Shown piece by piece: positions 49,250-60,301 of a stretch of 64,000 nucleotides of DNA (within the stretch, counting starts at the first letter, position 1; each line of letters opens with the position of its first letter). The position numbers and the translations under genes were made by a program. Under the pieces are notes generated by a model that was given only the letters and a program-made list of their open reading frames with translations, ran no database searches and was not told where the DNA came from. Source of the DNA: Acanthacorydalis orientalis. Taxonomy: Eukaryota > Arthropoda > Insecta > Megaloptera > Corydalidae. The DNA lies in contig CM068322.1 in NCBI GenBank assembly GCA_034766995.1, forward strand, positions 33,962,939-34,026,938, written 5' to 3'.

Positions 49250-49460
49250 TCTGTTGCTAAATAATTCACAAATTCACAAATACTTATGATATCAGTAACC
49301 GTTTGAAAAAATGCAGACAGTATTTTATAAGAACTGATATTAAAATCATAAACAGTATTCGTTCTTAACGATAGACATTTGGAAAAAAAATTTCTGGATA
49401 TCACAGGTGATCAGATTCACAGGATATCTGAGGTGTTGAAACAATGAATATTTATACAAA
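49250..49460. repeat. Long direct repeat, copy 1
   Basis: Matches 50060-50290 at roughly 85% by eye, for example ATATCAGTAACCGTTTGAAA against GTATCAGTAATCGTTTGAAG, and ATCACAGGTGATCAGATTCA against ATCACAGGTGATCAAATTCA. Confidence 0.85.
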
Positions 49461-49523
49461 GATGAATTTAATATTTTTCTAGAATCTAGTTCTGGCAAGG
49501 TTGCTAAATTCACTTTGATTAAT

Positions 49524-49704
49524 TGATATTTGTTGTCATTGAGGTTACTATTCTTGTTTTTTTTTCTTTATTATCGATTTCGTCTCTCGACATCCTTAGA
49601 AAGGTACTTGAAGGATGGTACGTATCCATTTGAAGATGTCGAAAGACGAAATCGATAATGGACAAATAAAAATAATGAATAGGGACCTCAAGGACAAAAA
49701 ATAC
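49524..49704. repeat. Long imperfect hairpin (arms about 70 bp)
   Basis: The left arm runs through TTGAGGTTACTATTCTTG and TTATCGATTTCGTCTCTCGA; the right arm, reverse-complemented, gives TTGAGGTCCCTATTCATT and TTATCGATTTCGTCTTTCGA. The spacer is about 38 bp. The mirrored short frames on both strands here are products of the palindrome. Confidence 0.85.
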
Positions 49705-50059
49705 TTTAAATCCAGATACGCGGAAAGAAAAAAAATACAGAAATTCATCTTTCATTCTCTGCACTTACTATTAAACATTTTTATCAAAAATATTGAATAA
49801 TTGATTATTAATCACTTGTAGTTATTACTTGTACCTATTCCGATGACAACGTCATCATCTGTACAGCACTAAAATGCAGAAAAATCTTTTTTTTGGACTT
49901 TAGCTCTCTGAAAATATTGGCATGATCGTCATTGAAATAAATTATTTGATATTTTTGATAAGAACAATGTTTTCATTTCATAATCGCTACTCTATACAAT
50001 ACTTTTTGTCGAATAAATGCTATATCTTTTTTCAATTGGCGTACAAGCATTTCTGATAT

Positions 50060-50290
50060 TCTGTCGATAAATAATTCACAAATTAACAAATTCTAATGGT
50101 ATCAGTAATCGTTTGAAGAAATACTGGCAGTATTTTATAAGGACTGATATTGAAATCATAAACAATATTCGTTCTTTACGATAGAAATTTGGAAAAACAC
50201 CTTCTGGTTTATCACAGGTGATCAAATTCACAGGACAACTGAGGTGTTGGAACAATGAGTATTTACACAAGAGATAAATTTGGTTATCAC
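50060..50290. repeat. Long direct repeat, copy 2
   Basis: Second copy of the 49250-49460 unit, 811 bp downstream. The minus-strand frame 50076-50369 runs through it without recognisable motifs. Confidence 0.85.
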
Positions 50291-50499
50291 AAGACCATAC
50301 GACATGTAAAGACTCATGGGAAATTTCCGAATAAGACTTTATGAATGCGTGCGTCGAAATGGTACTCATCTATCAAAATTTTAAGAAATGAATTGCCCGA
50401 TATACTAAGAATCATGCTTACAAAATTATATAAAAATAAAAAAAAAATATTTAGTTATTGCGTTTTGAAATATTTTCCGTTCTTCTGACGCACCTTGTA

Positions 50500-51120
50500 C
50501 ATATTCTGACGAAATGCGTGATGTTCGGATATAAAGATATCAGTTTTCGTTGCGAAAAAGGCACATATTTTCTGCAAAGAGCTTTTCAGCCCACGCGACA
50601 GATGGTTATTGAGCGGTCAGCGTGCGAGTCCTTACAAATGTACCATCTCGTATTATTACTATTGTAATTGAATACACAGTGTTTGTTTAGGATCAGAACT
50701 ATGTTTTGGTTTCTCCGCACCGTCGCAAATCGCATCAAGACATTTTTGGCTGCGTACGACAGATTTTCATAGTAATATGCGGCACGGCGAGTGAGTGAGG
50801 TCCAGTGTTTGTATATGCATGTATGCGTACATCAGCGGTAACAGCTCGAGGCTGTCAGGCCAACTGTTGAGGGTTTGACCCCTGTCTAAGTAAAGTCCAT
50901 CCGTCATTTACGTATTCGAAATATGTTCACCGCACGTGTTTGGATTCTGTTGTGACACGGGAATTTTCATTATTTAATTTGAACGGAAGATGTAGGCACG
51001 GGCACGGGATGTTCTTTTTCTTGTTCCCGTTTGTGATAATATTGCAACAGGATTTGATAATGTGAAATGACGGGGTTCGCTTGTTCCGTGTACGCCGAAA
51101 TGAATTCGAATGAAGATACG
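50500..51120. other. CpG-richer region within the intron
   Basis: Elevated CG content with short frames on both strands lacking motifs. It includes a possible tRNA-like B box, GGTTTGACCCC, at about 50872, with an upstream AACAGCTCGAGG that could be a weak A box. A tRNA-derived SINE head is possible but not established. Confidence 0.3.
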
Positions 51121-51627
51121 ATTTTTATTAAAAAAAAAGTATCTCTTTGTAGACGATGGCTCGAATCTTATTTTATTCATATTTACTTGAATTCGATTTC
51201 ATATTCGTATATTTTTTCAGAAATCCGAATGAAAGAAATATCTTAAATTTTTTTCCATGTACTGAATTAAAATTGATTCTTATAGCCTTGTAGTTTCTTT
51301 TTTAAAAAAATGAAGATTTCAAAAAATATACCTTGCAATAGAATACGCAAATGAACTATGAATGCGAATTTTGAAAAAAAAAATCAAATTGAATGATTAG
51401 CTTGTGAAATATCCTGTTTGTGATCAGATTATTAAATTATTTAACGGAACAGTTTCTTGTTCTAACAAGTGTTTCCATCTTCAAATCGAATAAATAAGAT
51501 TTGTGCGAGGCTGTTTTGTAAAATACATGTTTTATGAATTCTTATTATCAGGAAATGTGTTAAAAATTTAAAGTAGGATTAAACATCAATGTTCTAGGTA
51601 TTTTTGAATAATTTTATCAGAAAAAAA

Positions 51628-51680
51628 ATAATTCTGTGTCCTTGAATTGAATCAATCACAACTCTGTTTTAAAATCTTAG
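51628..51680 (+). mobile_element. Mariner-derived element, end fragment I
   Basis: AATTCTGTGTCCTTGAATTG followed by AATCAATCACAACTCTGTTT matches the first part of the family; the terminal bases are decayed. Confidence 0.55.
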
Positions 51681-52007
51681 TTCTTAATTATAAAGTTAGG
51701 TCATATCTACTCAGTATGTCAGGCGTACTGAAACTAGTAGTGAATAACAAGCACTTAACTGATCCGAAAGAACTCATCACAAGAACAATTTATATAAATC
51801 ACCTCTTTCTAGTTTAGAGCTAAGCTTACTCTGTCAAATTTCGATCGATAATTTTATAATAATAGTAATTGTAAATACATGTCTTAAGGAAAAGAGCTAA
51901 GGTGGAAACGAATAAGGACCGACGTTTTGAATTTATCTCATTCCATTTCTCATCTTCATTAAACTTTCTAAAAATATAATTTTGTTTTTAAAACCAATAT
52001 CATATTA

Positions 52008-52526
52008 TTAAAAAGTGTCAGAGCGAACCGTCACTAAATGTATCGCACGTCCAACGATATTATATTTTGATGAAAACGATATTCCAGTTCTAATAAATAC
52101 AACGAGCTTTGATCGCAACGTCGTTGTAGAATGACACATACAGAAACCCGTTTGAAGAAAACTGAGACGCATCGATAGTATTTGTTTAAAGAACATCGAT
52201 AAAAGAAAATATGTCAACATGAACCATCGTCGAATAATTTCGCTGCCGACATCCTGTCGACATTGTTCCGATATTTTTTTTTTCATTTTTAAATGATCGA
52301 AACGTCGCAATTCAGTATTACTCATATCGATTCGTCCCGACGGCGACCAGATGATTAAAAATTTAAGACCGTTTCTTGCTTGTCTGTGTATAAATGTGAA
52401 AGTTTCGGTTTCATTCATGAGACTGACTCTCGAATGAAAATTGTAACGTGGGCGGTCGTTTTGTGTTAATAATATACTTATAGAATGGTTATTTATGTGT
52501 GTGTGTGTGTGTACATATACACACAT
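52008..52526 (-). other. 172-codon open frame, unassigned
   Basis: This is the longest open frame in the window. Its start lies in a GT microsatellite (His/Thr repeats). The remainder (for example SPSGRIDMSNTELRRFDHLK) has balanced composition and moderate CpG content. No domain, splice context or family is recognised. It may be chance, an old transposon piece, or a non-coding conserved block. Confidence 0.2.
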
Positions 52527-52689
52527 TTACGAATATTAATCTTGGAATAAGACGCCCACGGATGTTCAAAATTTGTAATTATATCGCTTAAAGAAACGGT
52601 GTAATATTTATAAGAGGTTCGTTGTAATGATGTAAAATTCATAAAGAGATTATCTTTGGCACCTTGAACAATTTTAATACCATATTATT

Positions 52690-52723
52690 TCTCTCACTCT
52701 CTCTCTCTCTCTTTATATATATT

Positions 52724-52773
<50 letters not shown>
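52690..52773. repeat. Compound microsatellite (CT)n(TA)n
   Basis: CT run passing into interrupted TA run. Confidence 0.95.
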
Positions 52774-52774
<1 letters not shown>

Positions 52775-53482
52775 ATTCAAAGCAAAAGCACTGAATTGAT
52801 TTTTACTCGTAATAAAATAATGAATATTTTTAATGATAACAAGTGATAAATAAAATAAAAAAAATGTAATCTATTCTTAGAATCTCGAATCGCTAATAGA
52901 TTTTTAGAGTCGGTTCTTATTTAAAATTCATAATTTTTAATATATTTCCAAGACAGTTTTCTTTATAAAGATTATTTTGATATTAACAAAAAATTACAAG
53001 TATATTAGAAATTAAAACCGATATTATTACCACAAGATAAATTATAATTGTATGAAAATATTTCAAAAACATACACACACACACGTATATATATATATAT
53101 ACATATATATTGATAATAAAATATTTCATACAACGAAAAGAATTCAAGTAGATATTTCCTAAGAAAAATTCTTATCGGAAGAAATATTTTATATTTATTT
53201 TAGTATGGTGGAAACTGTTCAACGAATCACATGATCCCGTTATACGTAGAAGAATGAGAAAGATAGGGAGGACTCGATGGATTATTAAATTAATAAAAAA
53301 TCAGTATTATTTTTTTGTGTGTTCAATATTCAAGTTAATATTTTTAAGAATTTTACTTAAGAAGAAAGTTGTGCTCATGTTATCAAATATATTTGTATAT
53401 ACATTTCGTACACTTCGATGGATTCTCAACAGAATCAAATTGGTTGTTATGTGTCATTAAAATTTGTATACAAAGTTTTAAG

Positions 53483-53485
<3 letters not shown>
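52774..53485. other. No gene seen; AT-rich intron
   Basis: A CA/TA microsatellite at about 53070-53112; otherwise nothing recognisable. Confidence 0.5.

Positions 53486-53530
<45 letters not shown>
53486..53530. repeat. (TA)n microsatellite
   Basis: About 21 TA units, directly abutting a mariner terminal repeat. Confidence 0.95.
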
Positions 53531-53532
<2 letters not shown>

Positions 53533-54045
53533 TGGTGCAAAAATAATTACGGTTTTTATGTATCGAGTAAAGGACGCATATATCAGTTAAAAATTACATT
53601 TGTTAATCAAAATAAAGACCATTGGTCTGCACACATTTCTTTCAACTGGAAACAAGATTGTTTATTCCTACAAGATAAAATTCTGGAGTCGTGGAATTAA
53701 CGTTTTCATCGAAAGCGCTTTGAGCTGATGCTTGATCTTTGAAAACCTTCTCTCGTACTAAATTACTCAAATGTTTAAAAAAATAATAATCTGCTGGAGA
53801 CAGGACCGGAAAATAAGGTGGGTGTGGTAAGGGTTCATAACCTAGTTTATTTATTTTTTTTAATGTCATTTGTGAGATGTGTGGTCAGGCGTTGTCAAGA
53901 AGAAGAATAGGTCCCCTTCGCTTGACTGGCCGTAAACTATGCAGCTTCTCATGCATTTTTTCAATTTCCTGATAATATTTTTCTGCTATTATTGTTTCAT
54001 CAGGATTTAAGAAGTTGCAGTGAATGATGCCACTTGACGACCACA
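53531..54045 (-). mobile_element. Mariner 3' half with one terminal repeat (Hsmar1/cecropia type)
   Basis: Starts at a TA with GGTTGGTGCAAAAATAATTA, the classic cecropia-type mariner terminal repeat. On the minus strand the transposase C-terminal half is one continuous frame with in-frame stops: WSSSGIIHCNFLNPDETI, KMHEKLHSLRPVKRRGPILL, LDNA (second catalytic Asp), a TGA where Arg of DNARPH is expected, LPHPPYFPVLSPADYYFFKH (third Asp), GINNLVSS, TGA for Trp, and a terminal YFD near 53604. The 5' half and left terminal repeat are missing. The CGA-to-TGA change fits CpG decay. Confidence 0.92.
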
Positions 54046-54856
54046 AAAAATTATAATATTTTTTTCATGAATAAAATATTATAATTTTTTATAATATTTT
54101 ATAATATCTTTCACAGTAATCGATAAATCTTTCACAGTAATTGATTTCGAACCTGTATCTATTTATTTCTTTATATTTTAATACAAATATTTTTAGATAC
54201 ACATTAATTTAGAACCCTGCAAATCAAAGCGGAGATCGTACTGTGCCAAATGTAATGTAACGCTATGTGCAACTTGTTTCTAGTTGTACTATAGTTAACA
54301 ATGTTATCACTAGTTCCCAGTATTTTCATATAGGGATAAGCTTGAGCGTTTACTTAACACCCGATATACTCCATCATTAGGTTTCATTGATATTGGTTGT
54401 CTAAAAGTGGGTTTGGTCGTTAATGAGTTTAACGTTATTGAAAACATTTAGCAAACAGATAATCTAAAAGTAGGAAATCACCAGAATCAAATGTATATTA
54501 TATATATATATATAGGGAGAGGGAGAGAGAGAGAGAGATCGGCACATGTATGTGTATTTGGAAAAAATAAACTGAAAACATTCAATCGAATCATAGTGTT
54601 CAGTGATACGTGCAACCGTTGAGAATTGTTGGTATAGAAAAAAATATAGATAATTGTATTTCCACTTTCATCGAATACTCTCGTTATCACTATTTTTATG
54701 GTTCATATAAATGGTTAGATTGTGAGGGAAGATTCGGATATCGCACGTGAATTTAACGCGAAAACTATCTGATAATTTCCATTTTTCGTTCAAATGCTAT
54801 TCAGACTCATATCCGATATTTCAACACTAGTAAGATTTTATAACAGTGACCCCCTC

Positions 54857-54857
<1 letters not shown>
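54046..54857. other. No gene seen; AT-rich intron
   Basis: A short internally repetitive AT stretch at 54050-54120 adjoins the truncated mariner. Nothing else recognised except the microsatellite at 54500. Confidence 0.5.
54500..54539. repeat. Compound microsatellite (TA)n(GA)n
   Basis: Short TA run passing into a GA/GGGA run. Confidence 0.9.
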
Positions 54858-54924
<67 letters not shown>

Positions 54925-54926
54925 TT
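54858..54926. repeat. Compound microsatellite (TA)n(TG)n
   Basis: About 21 TA units followed by about 12 TG units. Confidence 0.95.
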
Positions 54927-54939
54927 GTAAGGAAAAAGA

Positions 54940-55440
54940 ATGTCTTCACGCGAGCGAGACGGCACACCTTCAGCTTAAGTGTCGGAATAGAAAAGGCGTC
55001 GGCGCGACCATGACGTGAATAATAATAATGGCGAATTTCCGTTCAATCTCGTTCGTTTCGTACACCGTCCTCACCTCCACCCATCCCCACGGACCGCCGC
55101 CATCCAGGGGCCCTTTCATATTGGCTCGGATTTGAGCTCGTTAGAGACGTGGCGATAGTATATAGACGTCTCTGCCGCTCTTCCGTACACCTGCTGAAGA
55201 AGGTCACGGTCGCGGGTTCATGGCGGTCGTAGCAAATCGTGTGATCGATTTAAAATTTCATTTTTTTTCTTTGCTTTCGGCACCGTCGCCCCGTTGACGT
55301 CCGGTTCACAGTCACCTACTCGGAATCTTTGTCGCCGTGTTATCTTGATTTGTCGAGATGGAGTCCTCTTTTGTAACAGATTTACTCATCGTTTTTTGTG
55401 TATTACTTTTAACGTGGTGATCGACAGGATAAAGGGATGA
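54940..55440. other. CpG-rich island within the giant intron
   Basis: Strong local CG enrichment, including a palindromic GGGGCCC patch and a TATATAGACG box-like motif near 55158. No coding frame with recognisable content. Candidate promoter or enhancer. Confidence 0.4.
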
Positions 55441-57129
55441 ACGGGATGAGAACGGATCGGAGTTTAAAATCATATGATTATTCTTTTTAAAAAAGAATTT
55501 AACTTTCCTAGAGACATTCTTTCTGATTCATTTCTTTAAAATGTTATTTTTTTTGATGAAACAATTTAATAAACTGGACAGTAAATCAATTTTCATTTAT
55601 CAAAAGCATTAAATGTCAATTTTATTCTTGCAGCTCTTATCCTAAACTCAAACATCTCTCTTAAAATATTATAACAAGAAACAATACTTTCTTTAAAAAC
55701 AAATTACAAAATCAAAAACGCTTATTAGAAATCAATAAATAAAAATCAGAAAAATTACGTTCAAAAATGAATTTCTACTTCTCTGTCCATAAACCACATT
55801 TTTTTCCCAATCAAAAAAGTTTAATAATCGATTATTTCTTCATTAAACATTTTTGAACACAAAAAATGTTATCAGTTCTTTAGAACGAAAATAAATTGAT
55901 TTGTGAAAATTTAATTAAAGTACTTTAGAGGAACATTTTCGTTTATACGAAATTTAAGAATATTCTAATAATAATCTGATAACATTCGAGGATTCAACCC
56001 GCCGTGATACCACTTTTCCATACAGAATATATTCTAATAAAATATGTTCTCTTGTTTACCATTCATCATTGCACCCACATTTAAAGAAAAATAGTTAAAT
56101 ATGAATGTAAAAAATCTCCAAACATGTTATACAACCCATATCTTTAAATATTTGTACATTTTTATATCTGTGATCCTTTTAACAATTTGTCCTGTCGGTT
56201 TTCGTTCTTTTGAGACAATAGTCTGTTTTTCACTACTAGACAGAGGTTCAAGACTGAAAGTCTTTAATATCTACCTGATTATGGAATATGTTCCGTCTAT
56301 TCTTTAATAGAAATGAAAATAGACGCCTAATTGAGTCAAAAGAAAGACTGAAAGAATAAAGTATTAATAATATTTCATGGTATATAAAATTTATCTTTTT
56401 TTCTATCAAAATTTAAAATATAAAAAACGTTAAGTCTATAAAATAATTCAGAAAATGATTAAAACACTTTTTTATAAATATTATACGGTAATTTGAATGA
56501 ATGTAATGTTTCTTCAAATAACACTTTTTATTTATTCATGTAATAAAAGAAGGACACATTGAACACAATAACTTTAAGATGATAATAAGAAAATCGTTCA
56601 TAGTCTCATAAAATATTTTTTTATGGTTTTATAATACTATCTACATTAGAATGAACCATTGATTTATGTTGATTATAAATTTTAATACCGACCTCACAGG
56701 TAACTTAACTCTTGTGTGGTTAAATTTAATTTCAATAATGAATATAAATCATCATAATAAATTGATATAATAAATTAGTTTCATATTGAAACATCTTTGA
56801 ACGTGGAAACTGGTAAAATTATGAGATATCTTTATATAAAGCTGATTAAAAATTAAAAAGGTTTTATTTAAATTTCATCATAATGGAAGTTCAGTTTTAA
56901 ATATGTTTTAATAGTGAATTAGTTTTATGAAAATATATATTCGTTTTTGTACTTTCACTCAGCATCTTTAAAATCAATATAGTTTTAATATCGAGGATGA
57001 AATCGCTTTTACCAATTAATTTTTCAGTCAATCTACTAAAAAGTTGTTTGATCTAAAATGTTCAATTATTGAATATTTTAATCTTTGATCATGCGCATTT
57101 GACAAATCTATTTATAACAAGTAAAATAC
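55441..57129. other. No gene seen; AT-rich intron
   Basis: A dispersed palindromic repeat piece at about 55815-55870 (CAATCAAAAAAGTTTAATAA) and another near 57050. Nothing else recognised. Confidence 0.5.
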
Positions 57130-57683
57130 TAGAAATGCATGTGACAAATTTATTTAGAATCGACTTTTAGATCTGAAAAATACAGAAAAATACTAATATC
57201 CACGTGAGATAAAAATCTTAGAACATTATTTACAACAGTTTCATTCCTGATAGGCAGAGAGGAGAACTAATGGACAAGTGAGATAAATATCTCAGAAATT
57301 TATTTGTAAATTGATTTGGAATAGATTTTTAGACCTGACAGATAGAGAAAACAAATAATTGGCAAGTGAAACAAAGATTTTTGAAATTAATTTGTAAATT
57401 TATTTTTAATAAATGTTTAGGACAGAAAGACAGAAAAATAAATTAATTGGTAAATGATATAGAAATCTAAGAAATTGATTTGTAAATTTACTGAAAATAA
57501 TTTTTAAGACCTGAAAAGGAGAGAAAAGATTTAATTGGTGGTAATTTTAGAAATTTATTTCGAATAAATTTTTAGAGCTGAAAAGTACAAAAGGAAAATA
57601 ATGGCAAAGTAAAATAAAAATCTACTTAAAAGAAATTTATTATGAATAAATTTTTAAATCTAAAAAGGTAGAGAAAAGAACTA
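57130..57683. repeat. Degenerate minisatellite, period about 80-100 bp, about six units
   Basis: Recurring order: AATTTATTT..AATA, ATTTTTAGA.CTGAAAAG, an AGAGAAAA tract, TAATTGGCAAGTGA, then ATAAA.ATCT.AGAAATT. Units begin near 57140, 57290, 57380, 57475, 57550 and 57640. The array runs directly into element copy G. Confidence 0.75.
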
Positions 57684-57920
57684 TCATGTTTAAGAAATGT
57701 TAAAACAGTAAAAGAGGTCAGAAACTCCATTGACGATTTCATCGACTAAAAGCCGCCATCTTTTTTTTGACAACATATTCGTCAGTGACCCGACAGAGGA
57801 AAAAAGTTATACAAAATAATAGAAGATATTTTGAGCATTGTAGCAAATGTATTCGATTTTTCCGTAAATAAACATTAATTTTCTATAAAAAAGGGTACTG
57901 AATTAATTTGCATATGCAAT
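57684..57920 (+). mobile_element. Mariner-derived element, copy G (3' half)
   Basis: AAATGTTAAAACAGTAAAAG, TTCATCGACTAAAAGCCGCC and ATAGAAGATATTTTGAGCAT lead to the right end GGGTACTGAATTAATTTGCA. The 5' half is absent, complementary to the truncated copies A, B and E. Confidence 0.7.
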
Positions 57921-58179
57921 ACATAAGCATAGAACCAAAAAATGATTAATGATTTATTGAACATTTTTGATTAGACTTCGTTTGTAGTTTGTGGAGTAAA
58001 AAAGAATTCATTATCGATTTGTATATTGTAAAATTTAACCTTCAATGTAGAAACCTATATAAATCAATTTTGATTCATAATCAACCTATATAATAAAAAA
58101 TAGAATAGAATGAAAACTATCTGTTCGAAAAAAAATCAAACAGTACTAAACTGATTCAGTTCGAAAACCCTTTCACCGA

Positions 58180-58760
58180 TCTATCATACTGGAAAAGAAA
58201 AACAACACCGTTGTGAACTGTAACTATACTCGACGTAACACCTCATGTGATCGCCCCACATCCCCATCGTATCCAACCCCCGTTCGAGGTTAACACCTAC
58301 AGCACGTGAACAATCTGAAAACATACGGCCTGCTCTATTATAGTTCAAGGGCGCGCGTTCGAAATTCAAGGCCGGCCTCTGAATCGACACGATCGCATTA
58401 ATCTTATGCATTTTACCGACTGCCATTCGTCCGCCGAAAGTAATTTTCCGTTCTGCCGTCGTCGCATCCGTTCGAAACTAGTTTTAAAACTCGGCGGAGT
58501 CAGATTCGTTTGACACAAAAGAATAATGATCGGTCGGTTCGGGGCCGATACACGAACGAACGGCGAGTCAATTATCTGAAGATCAAGTGCAAAGTTAATC
58601 ATTCGTTAGATTAGTTTACGTAATCTCGCGGGGGCGGACCGCAGGTAGAGTATTAACAATACTAACGCCTCCGGGTCCTTTTAAGTTGAGTGCTCGAGAC
58701 ACTGTTGTGCCACAGGATTGACTGTGTGTGTGTGCATGTGGGTGTATACGTATGTGTGTG
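58180..58760. other. CpG-rich island within the giant intron
   Basis: Strong CG enrichment with GGCCGGCC-like and CGCG words, ending in a GT microsatellite near 58725-58760. Overlapping minus frames (58184-58426, 58366-58602) have no recognisable motif. Candidate regulatory island. Confidence 0.4.
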
Positions 58761-59071
58761 TGAAAATGAACGGTGGAGCTTTGAAAGGAAGTGTAATCAA
58801 TACGTATGTATGTATGGTGGTTATCAAGGCTATATGTTATGGATTGTTCAGAGAGACGATTTCGTGTGTTGGCTGGTGCTTTCAATGAATCGATCAGTGT
58901 TCGTGTATAATCAGATTCTATTAGAGGGGAGGGTCAAAAGAGGAAGCTGCACCGAGCCTCACAATTCTTAACTTGACGATATAAAACAACTCAAGAAAAC
59001 CTGGAACTCAGTTCTTGTTGAGTGTAAAAAAAATGCAACATAAAAAATAATTTAAAAGAAATCGCCGACTT

Positions 59072-59596
59072 AAAGACCAGACGTCTGCTGAAAGATATTT
59101 TCATATAACCCTTTCTGAAAAAATCTTCAATTCAATAATAGATGGACTTATGCGTAGATTTGAAGCCATTTCTCCTATTTGATATTTATTTGAAGTTTTA
59201 TGAAACGTTAATGAAGTGGATCGGGAGAATAGAGTTTCAAACGCAAAACTATTGCAAGACAAATACGAAAATAAAATAAATGAAAAAATCGGAGAAGAAT
59301 TAATACTGGCGGAGCGTGTTTACAAATAGAATTTTCAACTACGCACGAAACCGGCAGAATTATTTAAAGAAATTATCTACTTGCGATTCCTAAACATATT
59401 ACCTGATACAGCGATTATGTTCCGAATTGTTTTAACCATGCGTGTGGATGGAGCAGTTGGAGAAAGATCATTTAGTGTTCTGAAAAGGATTAAAAACTTT
59501 CTACGATCGACAACGAGTCAGGAGCGACTAAATGAATTGGCGACGCTAAGCAAATTACCAGACAACCTGTATGTTAGATTATTCTGGAATAATTGA
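59072..59596 (+). mobile_element. hAT transposase C-terminus relic (ZMYM1-like)
   Basis: A single 175-codon frame reads through three in-frame stops (TGA after EAISPI, TGA after YLFEVL, TAG after AERVYK) into the dimerisation domain: LPDTAIMFRIVLTMRVDG, then GERSFSVLKRIKNFLRS and QERLNELATLSK. The ERSFS..K.IK..LRS..SQERL.LA pattern is diagnostic of the C-terminal dimerisation region of hAT transposases and ZMYM1-like proteins derived from them. Upstream zinc fingers and the catalytic core are missing, so it is an inactive fragment. Confidence 0.9.
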
Positions 59597-59798
59597 ATTT
59601 GTTAGTGCTAAAGCGTGATCAAATTCCGATAAATAATTTCTATACTTAAATAAATATTAAATATAATTAAACAAGTATAAAAATTTTATATTTTCTTCCC
59701 CAAAATTTTCAATTTTGAACGGCCTCAAAAATATCGGTTGCCCCATAGCTTGCATTTTCTTTGAAAATTCCTGAATGCATACATATATGCATCCTGTA

Positions 59799-59851
<53 letters not shown>
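59799..59851. repeat. (TA)n microsatellite
   Basis: About 25 TA units, abutting the cox1-like segment. Confidence 0.95.
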
Positions 59852-59855
<4 letters not shown>

Positions 59856-59951
59856 AACCCATACAATAAAACTAAGAAGACTAATAGTCAATATTGAATA
59901 AATTAATCCTAAAAATACACCACAGGTTTCCATTTTTCTCTCTTGTCCCAA
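59848..59951 (-). pseudogene. Nuclear copy of mitochondrial cox1 fragment (numt), unit 1
   Basis: The minus strand reads ERKMETCGVFLGLIYSILTI then SLLSFIVWVHH, matching the conserved cytochrome c oxidase subunit I stretch (ESGKKE.FG.LGMIYAMLTIG, LLGFIVWAHH). This helix carries the two adjacent His that bind copper B in the functional enzyme. Similarity stops exactly where HHM would continue (ATA), at a TA microsatellite. It is a non-functional nuclear fragment. Confidence 0.8.
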
Positions 59952-60084
59952 TCAAACATTTTATATTTTCTTCCCTGAAGTTTTCAATTTTGAACGACCT
60001 TAAAAGAATCGGTTGTCGCACAGCTTGCATTTTTTTTGAAAAATCTTGTATGTATGTATATATATATATATTCTATAAATATAT

Positions 60085-60089
<5 letters not shown>

Positions 60090-60139
<50 letters not shown>

Positions 60140-60150
60140 TATAAATATAT

Positions 60151-60200
<50 letters not shown>
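60090..60200. repeat. Duplicated (TA)n microsatellites
   Basis: Two TA arrays separated by TTCTATAAATATATGACA, which also precedes the first array (about 60071): a local tandem duplication within the array. Confidence 0.95.
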
Positions 60201-60205
<5 letters not shown>

Positions 60206-60301
60206 AGCCCATACAATAAAGCCAAGAAGACCAATGGTCAATATTAAATGAATTATCCCTAAAGATCCACCTCGGATTTCCATTTTTCCCTCTTGTCTCA
60301 T
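60198..60301 (-). pseudogene. Nuclear copy of mitochondrial cox1 fragment (numt), unit 2
   Basis: The minus strand reads RQEGKMEIRGGSLGIIHLI then LTIGLLGFIVWAHH, closer to normal COX1 than unit 1. It ends at the same His-His codon next to a TA array. Confidence 0.85.

Larger units (their letters stand above)
59678..60301. repeat. Tandem duplication containing cox1-like segments and TA arrays
   Basis: Two head-to-tail units (59678-59951 and 59957-60301). Both carry TTTTATATTTTCTTCCC, AATTTTGAACG.CCT, AGCTTGCATTTT and a TA array, and end in a minus-strand cox1-like segment. They differ by scattered substitutions and TA length. Confidence 0.85.

Noticed and set aside
49519..49800. Two mirrored frames on opposite strands
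   Set aside because: They mirror each other because the locus is a hairpin; neither is coding.
58690..58971. 93-codon plus frame
   Set aside because: Built on a GT microsatellite (Val/Cys repeats); no recognisable domain.
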